Shown here piece after piece: positions 7,388 through 16,950 of a stretch of DNA of 64,000 nt (positions within the stretch are counted from its first letter, which is position 1; every line of letters starts with the position of its first letter). A program made the translations under genes and the position numbers. Source of the DNA: Solibacillus cecembensis (lineage in GTDB: Bacteria; Bacillota; Bacilli; Bacillales_A; Planococcaceae); assembly GCF_001439635.1 (NCBI RefSeq), contig NZ_LMBZ01000018.1, forward strand, positions 52,384 to 116,383, read 5' to 3'. Under the pieces are notes generated by a model, which was given only the letters and a program-made list of their open reading frames with translations, had not been told where the DNA came from and did no database searches.

Positions 7388-7897
7388 TTGTATAATTTTT
7401 TACTACCAGATGAATATGTCAATAGTGTGTTAGATATTACACCAGAAAAATTACAGCAACAAGGTATTCGTGGGATTATTACGGATTTAGATAATACGTT
7501 AGTGGAATGGGACCGTGCCGATGCAACTGATGAATTAGTCAAGTGGTTTGAATCAATGCATGAGGCAGGGATTCGCATTATTATTGCGTCAAATAATAAC
7601 GAAGAGCGCGTAAAACACTTTGCAGAGCCACATGGGATTCCATTTATCCACCGTGCAAAAAAACCACTAGGCGGGGCATATTATGCGGCGCTTGTCCAGT
7701 TACGTCTTCGTCGACATGAAGTGGTCATGCTTGGAGACCAGCTTTTAACGGATGTAATGGGTGCAAAACGACAAAAATTATATACGATTTTAGTGCGCCC
7801 AGTAGCACAATCAGATGGTCTTGTTACGAAATTTAATCGTTTTGTAGAACGACGCGTCTTTAATGATTTAAAGCGAAAAGGAATGAAAACTTGGTAA
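7388..7897 (+). CDS. yqeG: YqeG family HAD phosphatase
   Basis: The 169-residue protein belongs to the HAD IIIA subfamily: motif I is TDLDNTLVEW (nucleophile Asp, about residues 34-43), motif II is ASNN, and the C-terminal motif is MLGDQLLTDVMGA. It is the first gene of the conserved yqeG-yqeH-aroE-yhbY-nadD-yqeK-rsfS-yqeM cluster. The precise substrate is not known. The start is TTG, with AAGGGG at 7374-7379; the N-terminus MYNFLLPDEYVNSV matches orthologues. Confidence 0.9.
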   Translation: MYNFLLPDEYVNSVLDITPEKLQQQGIRGIITDLDNTLVEWDRADATDELVKWFESMHEAGIRIIIASNNNEERVKHFAEPHGIPFIHRAKKPLGGAYYAALVQLRLRRHEVVMLGDQLLTDVMGAKRQKLYTILVRPVAQSDGLVTKFNRFVERRVFNDLKRKGMKTW

Positions 7898-7972
7898 TTC
7901 CGTCTGGAAAACCAAGGTGTGCATAAGCTTTGAAAGTTTGAGCAATGCATTATTTTAAGGAGGAACAAGTGA

Positions 7973-9076
7973 ATGAATGAAATGCCACAATGTATTGGCT
8001 GTGGAGTAGCTATTCAAACAGAGGACACAAATGCGATCGGTTATGCGCCAGCCTCTTCATTAGAAAAGGAAATGGTCATCTGTCAGCGCTGTTTCCGTTT
8101 GAAAAATTACAATGAAATCCAACCAGTTAGTTTAACAGACGATGATTTTTTGCGAATTTTAAATGGTCTTGGAACACAGGAAGGCCTAATTGTAAAAATC
8201 GTTGACATTTTTGACTTTAATGGCAGCTGGTTACCTGGGTTACACCGTTTCGTCGGCAATAATCCAGTTTTATTAGTAGCAAATAAGGCAGATTTATTGC
8301 CGAAATCTGTAAAAGAAAAGAAAGTAATTAATTGGTTAAAGCGTGAAGCCAAAGCATTAGGCTTACAACCAATTGATGTGAAACTTGTTTCTGCTCATAA
8401 AGGACAAGGCATGGCAGAAGTCGTTGAAGCGGTTGAAGAATATCGTCGCGGCAAAGATGTGTATGTCGTAGGTTGTACGAATGTTGGGAAATCGACGTTT
8501 ATTAACCGCATTATTAAGCAAGCAACAGGTGAAGGAGAAATTATTACAACGTCTCACTTCCCAGGTACGACGCTTGATATGATTGGAATTCCTTTAGACG
8601 ATGGTGCTTCACTTTTTGATACACCAGGAATTATTAATCATCACCAAATGGCCCATCATATTGACGCAAGTGAATTAAAATACATTATGCCGAAAAAAGA
8701 ATTAAAGCCAAAAGTGTATCAGCAAAACCCTGGTCAAACATTATTTATCGGTGCATTAGCACGTTTTGATTTTATTCAAGGCGAGCGCGCGGCATTCACA
8801 GTGCACGTTGCCAATGATTTACCGATTCACCGAACGAAGCTAGACCGTGCAGATTCGTTATATGTGGAACATAAAGGTGATTTACTAGCACCACCAACCG
8901 CGGCACATATTGACAAGTTACCGGAGCTTGTACGCCATGAGTTTTCGATTAAAGAAGCGAAGACAGATGTCGTGTTCTCTGGTTTAGGTTGGATTACTGT
9001 ACAGCATGCAAATGTTGTTGTGGCAGCCTATGCACCTAGAGGGGTAGAAGTATTTATTCGACCTTCATTAATCTAG
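7973..9076 (+). CDS. yqeH: Ribosome biogenesis GTPase YqeH
   Basis: This circularly permuted GTPase is required for 30S assembly. An N-terminal zinc finger (CIGCGV, then CQRCFR) precedes the permuted G motifs: NKADLLP (G4), SAHKGQG (G5), GCTNVGKST (G1, about residues 164-172) and DTPG (G3). At 367 residues it matches family length. AAGGAGG lies upstream of the ATG. It lies 75 nt after yqeG and upstream of aroE, as in B. subtilis. Confidence 0.96.
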   Translation: MNEMPQCIGCGVAIQTEDTNAIGYAPASSLEKEMVICQRCFRLKNYNEIQPVSLTDDDFLRILNGLGTQEGLIVKIVDIFDFNGSWLPGLHRFVGNNPVLLVANKADLLPKSVKEKKVINWLKREAKALGLQPIDVKLVSAHKGQGMAEVVEAVEEYRRGKDVYVVGCTNVGKSTFINRIIKQATGEGEIITTSHFPGTTLDMIGIPLDDGASLFDTPGIINHHQMAHHIDASELKYIMPKKELKPKVYQQNPGQTLFIGALARFDFIQGERAAFTVHVANDLPIHRTKLDRADSLYVEHKGDLLAPPTAAHIDKLPELVRHEFSIKEAKTDVVFSGLGWITVQHANVVVAAYAPRGVEVFIRPSLI

Positions 9077-9114
9077 TTCTGTAATGTTATGTTATGTGAA
9101 AAGGATGCGTTGTT

Positions 9115-9945
9115 ATGAAAAAATGGTTTGCAGTTATAGGGGATCCGATTGCTCAATCCAAGTCTCCAGAAATGCACTTAGCATGGTATGAAGAAGCGAA
9201 TGTAGATGCCACGTATATTCCTGTCCATGTCAAGCCTGAAAATTTAGCACAAGCCGTAGCATCGCTAAAATTATTAGGTGCGAGTGGTTGGAATGTAACA
9301 ATTCCACATAAGCAAACAATTATTCCGTTTTTAGATGAATTAGATGAGCTTGCAGAGAAGATGGGGGCAGTCAATACGGTTGTCCGCACAGCAGAAGGTA
9401 AGCTTAAAGGTTATAATACAGATGGACCTGGTTTTGTTCGTTCATTGGAAGAAGTGATTGGTGAACAGCAGCGGGAAGAGCCGATATTGTTAATCGGTGC
9501 AGGGGGTGCAGCACGCGGTATCGCCTTTGCTTTACAAATGGCTGGCTACCGTCATATTAAGATTGCCAATCGTACCGTTGAAAAAGCACAACTCATTATT
9601 GACGAACTTGGCTGTGGTCAAGCGTTGACACTGCAAGAAGCAGAAGCGCAACTGAATACGTATAAAATATTTATCCAAACGACACCAGCTGGTATGTCAA
9701 CAGGTGATTTTGATTTGCCTTTTTCACTAGAAAAATTCCCAAAAGGCGCAATTGCAGCAGATATTGTGTATAATCCATTAATGACGCCATTTTTGCACGC
9801 GGCACAAGCAAAAGAGGCGACGATTGTTAATGGCTTAGGAATGTTCGTTCATCAAGGTGCGATTGCCTATCAACATTGGTTGCAATCTTATCCAAATACA
9901 AATGTTATGATTGCTCGTTTAACGAAGCAATTAGGAGGAAATTAA
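9115..9945 (+). CDS. aroE: Shikimate dehydrogenase (NADP+)
   Basis: AroE reduces 3-dehydroshikimate to shikimate in aromatic amino acid synthesis. The 276-residue protein has the N-terminal substrate site (SKSPEMH), the catalytic lysine region NVTIPHKQTI, the Asp in YNTDGPGF, the nucleotide-binding GAGGAARGI and the C-terminal GLGMFVHQGAIAYQHW. All expected active-site residues are visible. Confidence 0.96.
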   Translation: MKKWFAVIGDPIAQSKSPEMHLAWYEEANVDATYIPVHVKPENLAQAVASLKLLGASGWNVTIPHKQTIIPFLDELDELAEKMGAVNTVVRTAEGKLKGYNTDGPGFVRSLEEVIGEQQREEPILLIGAGGAARGIAFALQMAGYRHIKIANRTVEKAQLIIDELGCGQALTLQEAEAQLNTYKIFIQTTPAGMSTGDFDLPFSLEKFPKGAIAADIVYNPLMTPFLHAAQAKEATIVNGLGMFVHQGAIAYQHWLQSYPNTNVMIARLTKQLGGN

Positions 9946-9950
9946 ATTTT

Positions 9951-10256
9951 ATGTTAACTGGTAAACAAAAACGTTTTTTACGTGCTGAGGCACATCATTT
10001 AGCTCCGATTTTCCAAGTTGGGAAAGGCGGCGTAAACGATGCAATGATTAAGCAAATACGCGAAGTTTTAGAAGCACGTGAATTAATTAAAGTACGTATT
10101 TTAGATAACTGTGAAGAGGACAAACATGATGTAGCACAGGCACTTGCTACAGGTACTCGTGCAGAATTAGTACAACTAATCGGCTTAACAGTTATTTTAT
10201 ATAAGGAATCTCGTAATAACAAAAAAATCGTATTACCAAAAGTTGTAACGAAGTAA
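9951..10256 (+). CDS. yhbY: CRM-domain RNA-binding protein YhbY/YqeI
   Basis: The 101-residue single CRM domain, starting MLTGKQKRFLRAEAHHLAP and containing the family loop GKGGVN, is associated with pre-50S ribosomal particles. The ATG at 9951 has AGGAGG 9 nt upstream. Upstream in-frame codons fall inside aroE and are not needed. It sits between aroE and nadD, its conserved Firmicute position. Confidence 0.92.
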   Translation: MLTGKQKRFLRAEAHHLAPIFQVGKGGVNDAMIKQIREVLEARELIKVRILDNCEEDKHDVAQALATGTRAELVQLIGLTVILYKESRNNKKIVLPKVVTK

Positions 10257-10266
10257 GGTGAATGGG

Positions 10267-10857
10267 ATGAAGAAAGTTGGTATTTTTGGTGGTACATTTA
10301 ATCCGCCACATATCGGTCATTTAATTATGGCAAATGAAGTGTATGCGGCACTTAAGCTCGATGAAATTCGTTTTATGCCGAATGCGACAGCCCCACATAA
10401 AGAAGTTTCTAGCTCAGCTTCCAATGCGCAGCGACTAGAAATGGTGGAACTTGCCATTCAAGGAATTCCGCATTTTTCTGTGGAACGCTTTGAAATGGAG
10501 CGCGGCGGTGTTTCGTATACGTATGAAACGATGAAAGCGATGCGTGAACGTGAGCCGGATGCAGAGTTTCATTTCATTATTGGTGGCGATATGATTGATT
10601 CATTGGACAGTTGGTACCGCATTGATGACTTATTGGAACTTGTACACTTTGTCGGTGTCAAACGTCCAGGATCGAATGCGCAAACCGACTATAAGGTCCA
10701 TATGGTAGAAGCGCCAGAAATTAATCTTTCTTCAACATTTATTCGAAATCGATTACAGCACAAAGGTCCTTTACATTTTTTATTGCAACCTGATGTAGAA
10801 GCTTTTATTCGAAAGGAAGGTCTTTATGGAGCGACAACAATTGTTAGCGGTCATTAA
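10267..10857 (+). CDS. nadD: Nicotinate-nucleotide adenylyltransferase
   Basis: NadD transfers AMP from ATP to nicotinate mononucleotide in NAD synthesis. The 196-residue protein has GGTFNPPHIGH (the nucleotidyltransferase HxGH motif) near its N-terminus and SSTFIRNRL (the ISSTxIR motif) near its C-terminus. The ATG at 10267 is preferred to a GTG at 10258 because AAGGTG spans that GTG. Its end overlaps yqeK. Confidence 0.95.
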   Translation: MKKVGIFGGTFNPPHIGHLIMANEVYAALKLDEIRFMPNATAPHKEVSSSASNAQRLEMVELAIQGIPHFSVERFEMERGGVSYTYETMKAMREREPDAEFHFIIGGDMIDSLDSWYRIDDLLELVHFVGVKRPGSNAQTDYKVHMVEAPEINLSSTFIRNRLQHKGPLHFLLQPDVEAFIRKEGLYGATTIVSGH

Positions 10858-11395
10858 AGGGCGCATGACGGAAAAGCGTTATATTCATACGATAGGTGTA
10901 ATGGAAACAGCTATTCAACTAGCACAGCATTATGGCGAAGATCCAAAAATGGCGGAAACAGCAGCCATTTTACATGATATTGCGAAATTTGCGGATGTTA
11001 ATTGGATGAAGGATGTTGTAAATGAACAAAAACTGGATGCGCGTTTGCTTGATTGGGATGCGGAAATTTTACATGGTCCAGTTGGCGCTTGGATAGCGGA
11101 GACAGAGTTTGGTATCGTGCAAGAAGAAATATTAAATGCCATTCGTTATCACACGACGGGGCGTGTCCATATGACCCCATTTGAAAAAATTATTTATGTA
11201 GCAGATATGATTGAACCGAATCGCAAATTTGCTGGCGTCGAACGTTTGCGCCAACTTGCAAAAGTGGATTTACAGGAAGCGTTTATCGCATGTGTAACGC
11301 ATACTTTAAATTTTTTAGTAGAGACACACCAGGCAATCTATCCGTTATCAATTGAATGCTTTAATAGCATAGTGAGAGAGGAACAACAAAAATGA
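10826..11395 (+). CDS. yqeK: HD-domain hydrolase YqeK
   Basis: The 189-residue HD-superfamily phosphohydrolase has the metal-binding HD at ILHDIAKFAD (about residues 47-56) and further histidines at LHGPVGAW and RYHTTGR. Family members hydrolyse diadenosine tetraphosphate symmetrically. AAGGAAGG lies inside the end of nadD, and the two genes overlap by 32 nt, so translation is likely coupled. Confidence 0.93.
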   Translation: MERQQLLAVIKGRMTEKRYIHTIGVMETAIQLAQHYGEDPKMAETAAILHDIAKFADVNWMKDVVNEQKLDARLLDWDAEILHGPVGAWIAETEFGIVQEEILNAIRYHTTGRVHMTPFEKIIYVADMIEPNRKFAGVERLRQLAKVDLQEAFIACVTHTLNFLVETHQAIYPLSIECFNSIVREEQQK

Positions 11396-11745
11396 ATGAA
11401 ACATTATTAAGTATTACTTACAAGGCAATAGATGATAAACGCGGGGAGGATATCGTCGCTTTAAATATGCAAGGAATTTCTTTATTAGCAGATTACTTTG
11501 TTATTGCAGAAGGTAGCTCAGAGCGCCAAGTACAAGCAATCGCTCGTGAAGTAAAAGGCCAAGCTGAAGAACAAGGCTACACAGTGAATAAAATGGAAGG
11601 TTTCGACGGCGGCCGTTGGGTTTTAGTAGATATGGGCGATGTTGTTGCACATATTTTCCATAAAGATGAGCGCGCATATTACAACTTAGAACGTTTATGG
11701 GGAGACGCACCTCAACTGGATGCACCAAATTTAGAAAATGACTAA
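11392..11745 (+). CDS. rsfS: Ribosomal silencing factor RsfS
   Basis: RsfS binds uL14 on the large subunit and blocks subunit joining when nutrients are low. The 117-residue protein shows the RsfS/Iojap core: LADYFVIAEGSSERQVQAIA, then GGRWVLVDMGDVVAHIF and YYNLERLW. ATGA overlaps link it to yqeK upstream, and it overlaps the methyltransferase downstream by 8 nt. Confidence 0.95.
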   Translation: MNETLLSITYKAIDDKRGEDIVALNMQGISLLADYFVIAEGSSERQVQAIAREVKGQAEEQGYTVNKMEGFDGGRWVLVDMGDVVAHIFHKDERAYYNLERLWGDAPQLDAPNLEND

Positions 11746-12478
11746 TCATTATGGACGTTTTGCACAAGTATACGATGAGTTGATGACAGATATTGCATAT
11801 AGTGAATATGTGAATTGGATTTTACAGTATGCCCCTGTGGAAAAATTCCAGCAAGTTTTAGATATCGGTTGCGGAACAGGTGCGATGGCATTATTGCTTA
11901 AAGAAGCTGGCTATCAAGTGTCAGGGATTGACCTGTCAGAGGAAATGCTAGCAATTGCTGCTGCTCGTATTGAAACGGCCGGCGCATCCATCCCACTTTT
12001 TGCGATGTCGATGGACGAGCTTGAAGGGTTTGAAAATTTAGATGTTGCCATCATTCCGATTGATTCGATTAATTATGTGACGGACGAAGAAAAAGTTGTT
12101 GAAACGCTTCAACGAGTTTTTGACAGTCTTCGAGAAGGTGGTCAATTATTTTTTGATGTCCACTCTTTGTTTAAAATGGATGAAATCTTTTTAGATGGAC
12201 CATTCACATACGATGATGGAGAAATTACGTATGTTTGGCACACAGAACCAGGTGAATTTGCGCATTCTGTTTATCATCAGATGACGTTTTTTGTACGGTT
12301 TGAAAACGACTGTTTCGAACGTTTTGATGAAGAGCATTTCCAGCGTACCTTTGCAATGGAAACCTATAAAAATTGGCTAGAGAAAATTGGTTTTTCACAA
12401 GTTGAAATGACCGCAGATTGGAAATCAGAAGCACCGACAGCACAATCTGAAAGAATTTTCTTCCGCGCCGTAAAATAA
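11738..12478 (+). CDS. yqeM: Class I SAM-dependent methyltransferase YqeM
   Basis: The 246-residue protein has motif I VLDIGCGTGAMALLL (about residues 39-53), the acidic SGIDLSEEML end of strand 2 and the downstream FFDVHSLFKM segment. The substrate is not established. It is the last gene of the yqeG-yqeM cluster and is followed by a strong terminator. comER, found near here in B. subtilis, is not present; the R2 repeat occupies the gap. Confidence 0.9.
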   Translation: MTNHYGRFAQVYDELMTDIAYSEYVNWILQYAPVEKFQQVLDIGCGTGAMALLLKEAGYQVSGIDLSEEMLAIAAARIETAGASIPLFAMSMDELEGFENLDVAIIPIDSINYVTDEEKVVETLQRVFDSLREGGQLFFDVHSLFKMDEIFLDGPFTYDDGEITYVWHTEPGEFAHSVYHQMTFFVRFENDCFERFDEEHFQRTFAMETYKNWLEKIGFSQVEMTADWKSEAPTAQSERIFFRAVK

Positions 12479-12482
12479 AAAA

Positions 12483-12522
12483 GATATCCCATCGCAAAAA
12501 TTTGCGAGGGGATATTTTTTTA
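12483..12522 (+). terminator. Terminator of the yqeG-yqeM operon
   Basis: GATATCCC-AT-CGCAAA pairs with TTTGCGAGGGGATAT, followed by a T-run at 12515-12521. Confidence 0.8.
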
Positions 12523-12674
12523 TAATTAAAGAATCGATTATTGAAAATTCTTTCTATTCAAGTTTGCCCCAATACAAACCCTAATCATTTTTTTGAATAT
12601 GAAATTAGTTTTCGCTACTCAATATTTTTATTGAAATACGTGCTCGACAATAAAAATTTGCTATTTGATTTCAT

Positions 12675-12958
12675 TTTTGCACAAAGGTTATATAATTTTG
12701 CTCTTCTCTAGTAAAAAATAGAATAGACCTTTCCTAATGGGAAAAACCTATTTAGAATAACGCCGCCTTCCACGGTAGCGGCGTAAAAATGCAGAAAGCT
12801 TTAGAAGGAAAAACTTTAAATAGGCTGGCCTTGCACAAAGCACACAGATGAGTCGTATAGATTTGTGCAACAAAGCTGTGCGGCTCATGTGCTTAGCCAG
12901 CCTAAACTGGCACATACTTTATTAGAAGCTTTATTAGAACACTTACATCTTTAGGATA
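12675..12958 (-). repeat. Dispersed repeat R2, copy B (inverted relative to copy A)
   Basis: The minus strand of this interval aligns along its whole length with 2967-3244. It keeps an AGGCTGGC arm pairing with GCCAGCCT around the inner CACATGAG/CTCATCTGTG stem, and a CGCCGC/GCGGCG hairpin. It fills most of the 12523-13095 gap upstream of comEA; the remaining bases show nothing I can name. Confidence 0.8.
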
Positions 12959-13095
12959 AATTTTTTGTGTTGAACTTTTATAGCCAAAAAAGAATTTTGA
13001 GCAGTTTTGGGAAATTTTTCTTTTCAATGGGAATAGAGCTTTGTATAGTGGAAGTAAGCTCCATATTAAAACCTATTAGAAAGGGTGTTTTCTTA

Positions 13096-13758
13096 ATGCA
13101 GCCATTTCTAGAAAAGTATGCGAAACAATGGCTCATTCCAGGCGTGCTCCTCGTCGGATGTCTTGTGTATTTTTTATTTTATCAACCTTCTAAATCTGCC
13201 TCAATCGAACAAATTTCTCCATTGCCAAACGAAACACAGCAAACTACATTAACACAACCTGAAGTAAGCCCAACTGACAATAGTACCCCCATTTTACAGT
13301 CATTCATCATTGATGTGAAAGGGGCAGTTGCCTATCCGGGTGTCTACACCTTAACAGAAGATAAGCGTATTATTGATGCAATTGAAATGGCAGGTGGTTA
13401 TACAGAACAGGCAAATCCAACACTTATTAACCATGCGCAAAAGTTGCAAGATGAAATGGTTATTTACATTCCAAAAGTGGGCGAGGAGATGAATGAATCG
13501 ATTGGACAGCTTATACAGATGCCCCAAGCGAGCCCTAATGGCGTATCGGCTTCTCCGAATAGTTCAGGGAAGATAAATATTAATCAAGCTACTGAAAGCG
13601 AACTGACGACTTTACCAGGGATAGGACCATCGAAAGCAGCCGCCATACTTCAACATCGTACAGAAGTGGGTACATTTCAGAAAATAGAGGATTTAAAAAA
13701 TGTTTCTGGAATTGGTGAAAAAACATATGATCAGCTGAAAGACTTAATAGAAATTTAA
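13096..13758 (+). CDS. comEA: Competence DNA receptor ComEA
   Basis: ComEA binds incoming double-stranded DNA at the outer membrane face during transformation. The 220-residue protein has an N-terminal membrane anchor (about residues 13-32, LIPGVLLVGCLVYFLFY), an SLBB domain (about 73-130, VDVKGAVAYPGVYTL) and a C-terminal helix-hairpin-helix pair (ININQATESELTTLPGIGPS onward). The ATG at 13096 follows AAAGGGTG; the frame extends further upstream only into repeat DNA without a ribosome binding site. The stop codon lies in a 19-nt sequence shared with 6187-6205. Confidence 0.95.
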   Translation: MQPFLEKYAKQWLIPGVLLVGCLVYFLFYQPSKSASIEQISPLPNETQQTTLTQPEVSPTDNSTPILQSFIIDVKGAVAYPGVYTLTEDKRIIDAIEMAGGYTEQANPTLINHAQKLQDEMVIYIPKVGEEMNESIGQLIQMPQASPNGVSASPNSSGKININQATESELTTLPGIGPSKAAAILQHRTEVGTFQKIEDLKNVSGIGEKTYDQLKDLIEI

Positions 13759-13931
13759 CTTGCTTCAGCAAATTCTTTTTGTACCGTAAGCAAAGCGACA
13801 GGTACAGAAGTTCTCTACTGGAGGGATGAATGTTAAATATGTAATATAATAACCCAAAGTATCTGCCATTGCGTCGCGACGGTTCAACGTTTAAACTTGA
13901 GGAGAATTGAAAAATTTTGGAGGTTATTATT

Positions 13932-14507
13932 ATGGAGCGTATTACATGGGATCAGTTTTTTATGGCGCAAAGTCATTTGCTAGCTATGAGAAGTACTTGT
14001 ACAAGATTAGCTGTCGGTTCGACGATTGTGCGAGAAAAACGTATCATTGCAGGGGGCTATAATGGGTCGATTTCAGGGGACGAGCACTGTAGTGAAGAAG
14101 GGTGTTATGTTGTGGACAGTCACTGTGTGCGTACAGTACATGCCGAAACGAATGCATTATTACAATGTGCAAAGTACGGAACACCTGCTAACGGAGCAGA
14201 CCTTTATGTAACACATTTTCCATGTTTACCTTGTACGAAAACGATTATACAAGCTGGGATAAAAAATGTGTATTATGCAAAGGATTACAAAAATAACCCT
14301 TATGCAATGGAGCTTTTCAAAAAAGCAAATGTTCAAGTTGCCCATATTCCATTTGATGAAGCAAAAATAGATTTTCTTCAAGATGAGAAATATGCGTTAA
14401 CATTTGAACTGCTAAAAAAGCTACGTGAACTTGGTGCTAATCAAGAGGAATTGATCCCTCTTGAGGAGAAGATGCATGAATTATTTGGTCAGCTTATACA
14501 AACATAA
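13932..14507 (+). CDS. comEB: ComE operon protein 2, dCMP deaminase family
   Basis: The 191-residue zinc deaminase has HAETNAL (catalytic His and Glu) and PCLPCTK (zinc cysteines), the dCMP/cytidine deaminase core. It would convert dCMP to dUMP. It is not essential for transformation in B. subtilis despite lying in the comE operon. The ATG at 13932 is chosen for TTTTGGAGG at 13914-13922. Its end overlaps comEC by 32 nt. Confidence 0.93.
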   Translation: MERITWDQFFMAQSHLLAMRSTCTRLAVGSTIVREKRIIAGGYNGSISGDEHCSEEGCYVVDSHCVRTVHAETNALLQCAKYGTPANGADLYVTHFPCLPCTKTIIQAGIKNVYYAKDYKNNPYAMELFKKANVQVAHIPFDEAKIDFLQDEKYALTFELLKKLRELGANQEELIPLEEKMHELFGQLIQT

Positions 14508-16791
14508 TTTGATCTTTTACGCCTTATCGATTTGTATTAGTGCGCTTGCTGCATTGGAATCGGTAAGGCTTTTATTATTACTCGCTTTATTACTTGCATT
14601 TGCGCTTTATAAAAAACTGCTAAAGATGCATCTCGTATTGCTTGTGGTCGTTGGATTCGTCCCATTTAGTTATTTTAGCTATACAACGCAAAAATTAGAA
14701 AATCCTGTTACGCTACCGGCGGTTATTACATGGACGGATGAATACAAAATCAATGGGACGATGCTGCGCGGATTTATGAAGGACGAGCAACGTGAAAAAA
14801 TTTATGTCACTTATAAAATAAAAAGTCAACTTGAAAAAGAAAATCTCGCCGAACAACCACTAGCAGGCATGCAATTTTTCGTTGTAGGTGAGCAAGTGGA
14901 GCCTTCTTTACCCGCGCATAAATATGGCTTTTCAATGACGCGCTATTTGCACAGTAAAAATGCGCGTGGCATTGTTGAAATTTCCTCATTAACTTATGTA
15001 GGAAAAGCGCGTCACGTCCTTCAGCCTATCTATGAGCAACGTTTTCGATTAAAGGAACATATAAGTCGGCAGTTTCCTGAATCACTTGTAGCAGAAGCAC
15101 AGGCATTATTAATCGGCTTACAAGAAAATGTCGATGAGGAATTAACCCGCGCTTATCAAAAATTAGGAATCACCCATTTGTTTGCGATTTCCGGCTTACA
15201 TGTAGGACTCGTATCATGGCTGTTTTTTCAGATGATGTTGCGTTTTGGCGTGCGTAGAGAAATGGCGAGTATTATTTTGCTCCTCATCCTTCCTATCTAT
15301 GCGCTGCTGGCGGGAGGAGCCCCTTCTGTATGGCGTGCGGTGAGCGTTGTCGAGTTCGTCATGCTAGCCCAATATGCACGTTTGAAAATTCCAATCGATG
15401 ATGCATTATCCTTGAGTTTAATCGTATTTTTATGTATCGAGCCAGGGGCCATCTTCCAAGTAGGATTTCAATTATCTTATTTGGCAACATATAGCCTCGT
15501 TTATTCCAGTCGTGTTTTATCCCGTTACTCGAACTGGTGGGTCCAATCATTCTTAATTACGTTTGTTTGCCAATTACTCGTTTATCCCCTGTTATTATTT
15601 CACTTTTTTGAAATAAGTTTATCCTCATTCATTGTTAATATTGTTTTTGTCCCACTATTTTCCTTTGTCATATTACCCATCAATTTGTTGTTACTTGTGT
15701 TAACTTTCTTGCCGGTCCCCATTGCAACATTCATTTTTATGCTGTACGAACCATTGCGAAATGGATTGAACGAACTCATTTTCATTATGCAACAGCCCAT
15801 TATGCAAATGTGGAATCCTGGAAAACCGTCGTTATTTTGGCTCATTTTATTGTATGCAAGCGTCTTTTTTGCCTTTTATTTGCTTGATTGTCGTGCGAGT
15901 TTTATAAAAATCGTAAGCGTAATACTGATACCAGCGAGCCTTTTTCATGTCCAATCATATTTGCACGATGATTTGAAAATCGCATATGTAAATGTCGGGC
16001 AAGGGGATAGTATCGTCATTGAATTACCTTATCGAAAAAAGGTGATTGTGATTGATTCAGGAGGGTTGTTACGTTTTGATCAAGAGGCGTGGCAGTCGCG
16101 TCAGCAACAATATGAGGTAGGGCGCCAAGTGGTCGTACCTTATTTAAAAGCACGCGGAATTCAAAAAATCGATACGTTTATTTTAACGCATGCTGATGCT
16201 GATCATGTCGAAGGGGCGGAGGAAATATTAAAAGAGATTATTGTGAAGGAAGTTCATGTGACACCTAACTCGATTACTAAGCCTGTCATGAATGATTTTA
16301 TGGAAGAAATGATGCCAAAAAATATGATTTTAAAAGAACAAATGGCTGGGCACTTTTGGGAAGAAGCGGGTGTTCGTTTTCACTATTTATGGCCACAGGA
16401 AACGGATTATGAAGGCAATAATGATTCACTTGTATTGCTTGTGCAAAAAGGTGATTTTCGCGCGTTATTTACAGGAGATTTAGAAAAAGAAGGGGAGCAA
16501 GCACTAGTCAAACAATATCCGCAAATACTTCAAAATATAACGGTATTAAAGGCGGGACATCACGGTAGTAAAACGTCGAGTATAGAGGAGTTTGTCCAGC
16601 TAACAAATCCGCAACTAACTATTTTTATGGCCGGAGAAAATAATCGTTATCGTCATCCGCATCCAGAAGTAGTAGAGCGTTTTGAGGCACGAAAAATACC
16701 ATATTTGATAACAGGCTATGATGGTACAGTGGAACTCGTCGTTAAACAGGCTGAGATTACCGTAGAAACGTCGAACGCATTGTTTAGGTAA
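14476..16791 (+). CDS. comEC: DNA uptake channel ComEC/Rec2
   Basis: ComEC carries single-stranded DNA across the membrane during transformation. The 771-residue protein has N-terminal membrane helices and a DUF4131-like loop. A multi-helix competence domain includes LFAISGLHVGLVSW. The C-terminal metallo-beta-lactamase-like domain has VGQGDSIVIE, THADADHVEG (HxDxDH) and KAGHHGSKTS, consistent with nuclease activity on the non-transported strand. The ATG at 14476 follows GAGGAGAAG inside comEB. Confidence 0.95.
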   Translation: MNYLVSLYKHNLIFYALSICISALAALESVRLLLLLALLLAFALYKKLLKMHLVLLVVVGFVPFSYFSYTTQKLENPVTLPAVITWTDEYKINGTMLRGFMKDEQREKIYVTYKIKSQLEKENLAEQPLAGMQFFVVGEQVEPSLPAHKYGFSMTRYLHSKNARGIVEISSLTYVGKARHVLQPIYEQRFRLKEHISRQFPESLVAEAQALLIGLQENVDEELTRAYQKLGITHLFAISGLHVGLVSWLFFQMMLRFGVRREMASIILLLILPIYALLAGGAPSVWRAVSVVEFVMLAQYARLKIPIDDALSLSLIVFLCIEPGAIFQVGFQLSYLATYSLVYSSRVLSRYSNWWVQSFLITFVCQLLVYPLLLFHFFEISLSSFIVNIVFVPLFSFVILPINLLLLVLTFLPVPIATFIFMLYEPLRNGLNELIFIMQQPIMQMWNPGKPSLFWLILLYASVFFAFYLLDCRASFIKIVSVILIPASLFHVQSYLHDDLKIAYVNVGQGDSIVIELPYRKKVIVIDSGGLLRFDQEAWQSRQQQYEVGRQVVVPYLKARGIQKIDTFILTHADADHVEGAEEILKEIIVKEVHVTPNSITKPVMNDFMEEMMPKNMILKEQMAGHFWEEAGVRFHYLWPQETDYEGNNDSLVLLVQKGDFRALFTGDLEKEGEQALVKQYPQILQNITVLKAGHHGSKTSSIEEFVQLTNPQLTIFMAGENNRYRHPHPEVVERFEARKIPYLITGYDGTVELVVKQAEITVETSNALFR

Positions 16792-16801
16792 GATTGCACA
16801 T

Positions 16802-16862
16802 AAAAAACGGAACGACTCCTGTCCACTTTACTGGTGGTTTTAGGAATGGTTCCGTTTTTTGT
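16802..16862 (+). terminator. comE operon terminator
   Basis: AAAAAACGGAAC pairs with GTTCCGTTTTTT across a 35-nt partly paired loop. Confidence 0.75.
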
Positions 16863-16950
16863 GGAAATGCATGTAAAAGTTATGCACGAAATCCACAGAA
16901 GATTGACAGCATTTCGCACGTTATAGTACGAGATGTGTCCTTGTTAAAAA

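Noticed and set aside
12967..13095. A longer N-terminus for ComEA
   Set aside because: The extra frame starts at the border of R2 copy B without a ribosome binding site, whereas the ATG at 13096 has one and gives the expected anchor.
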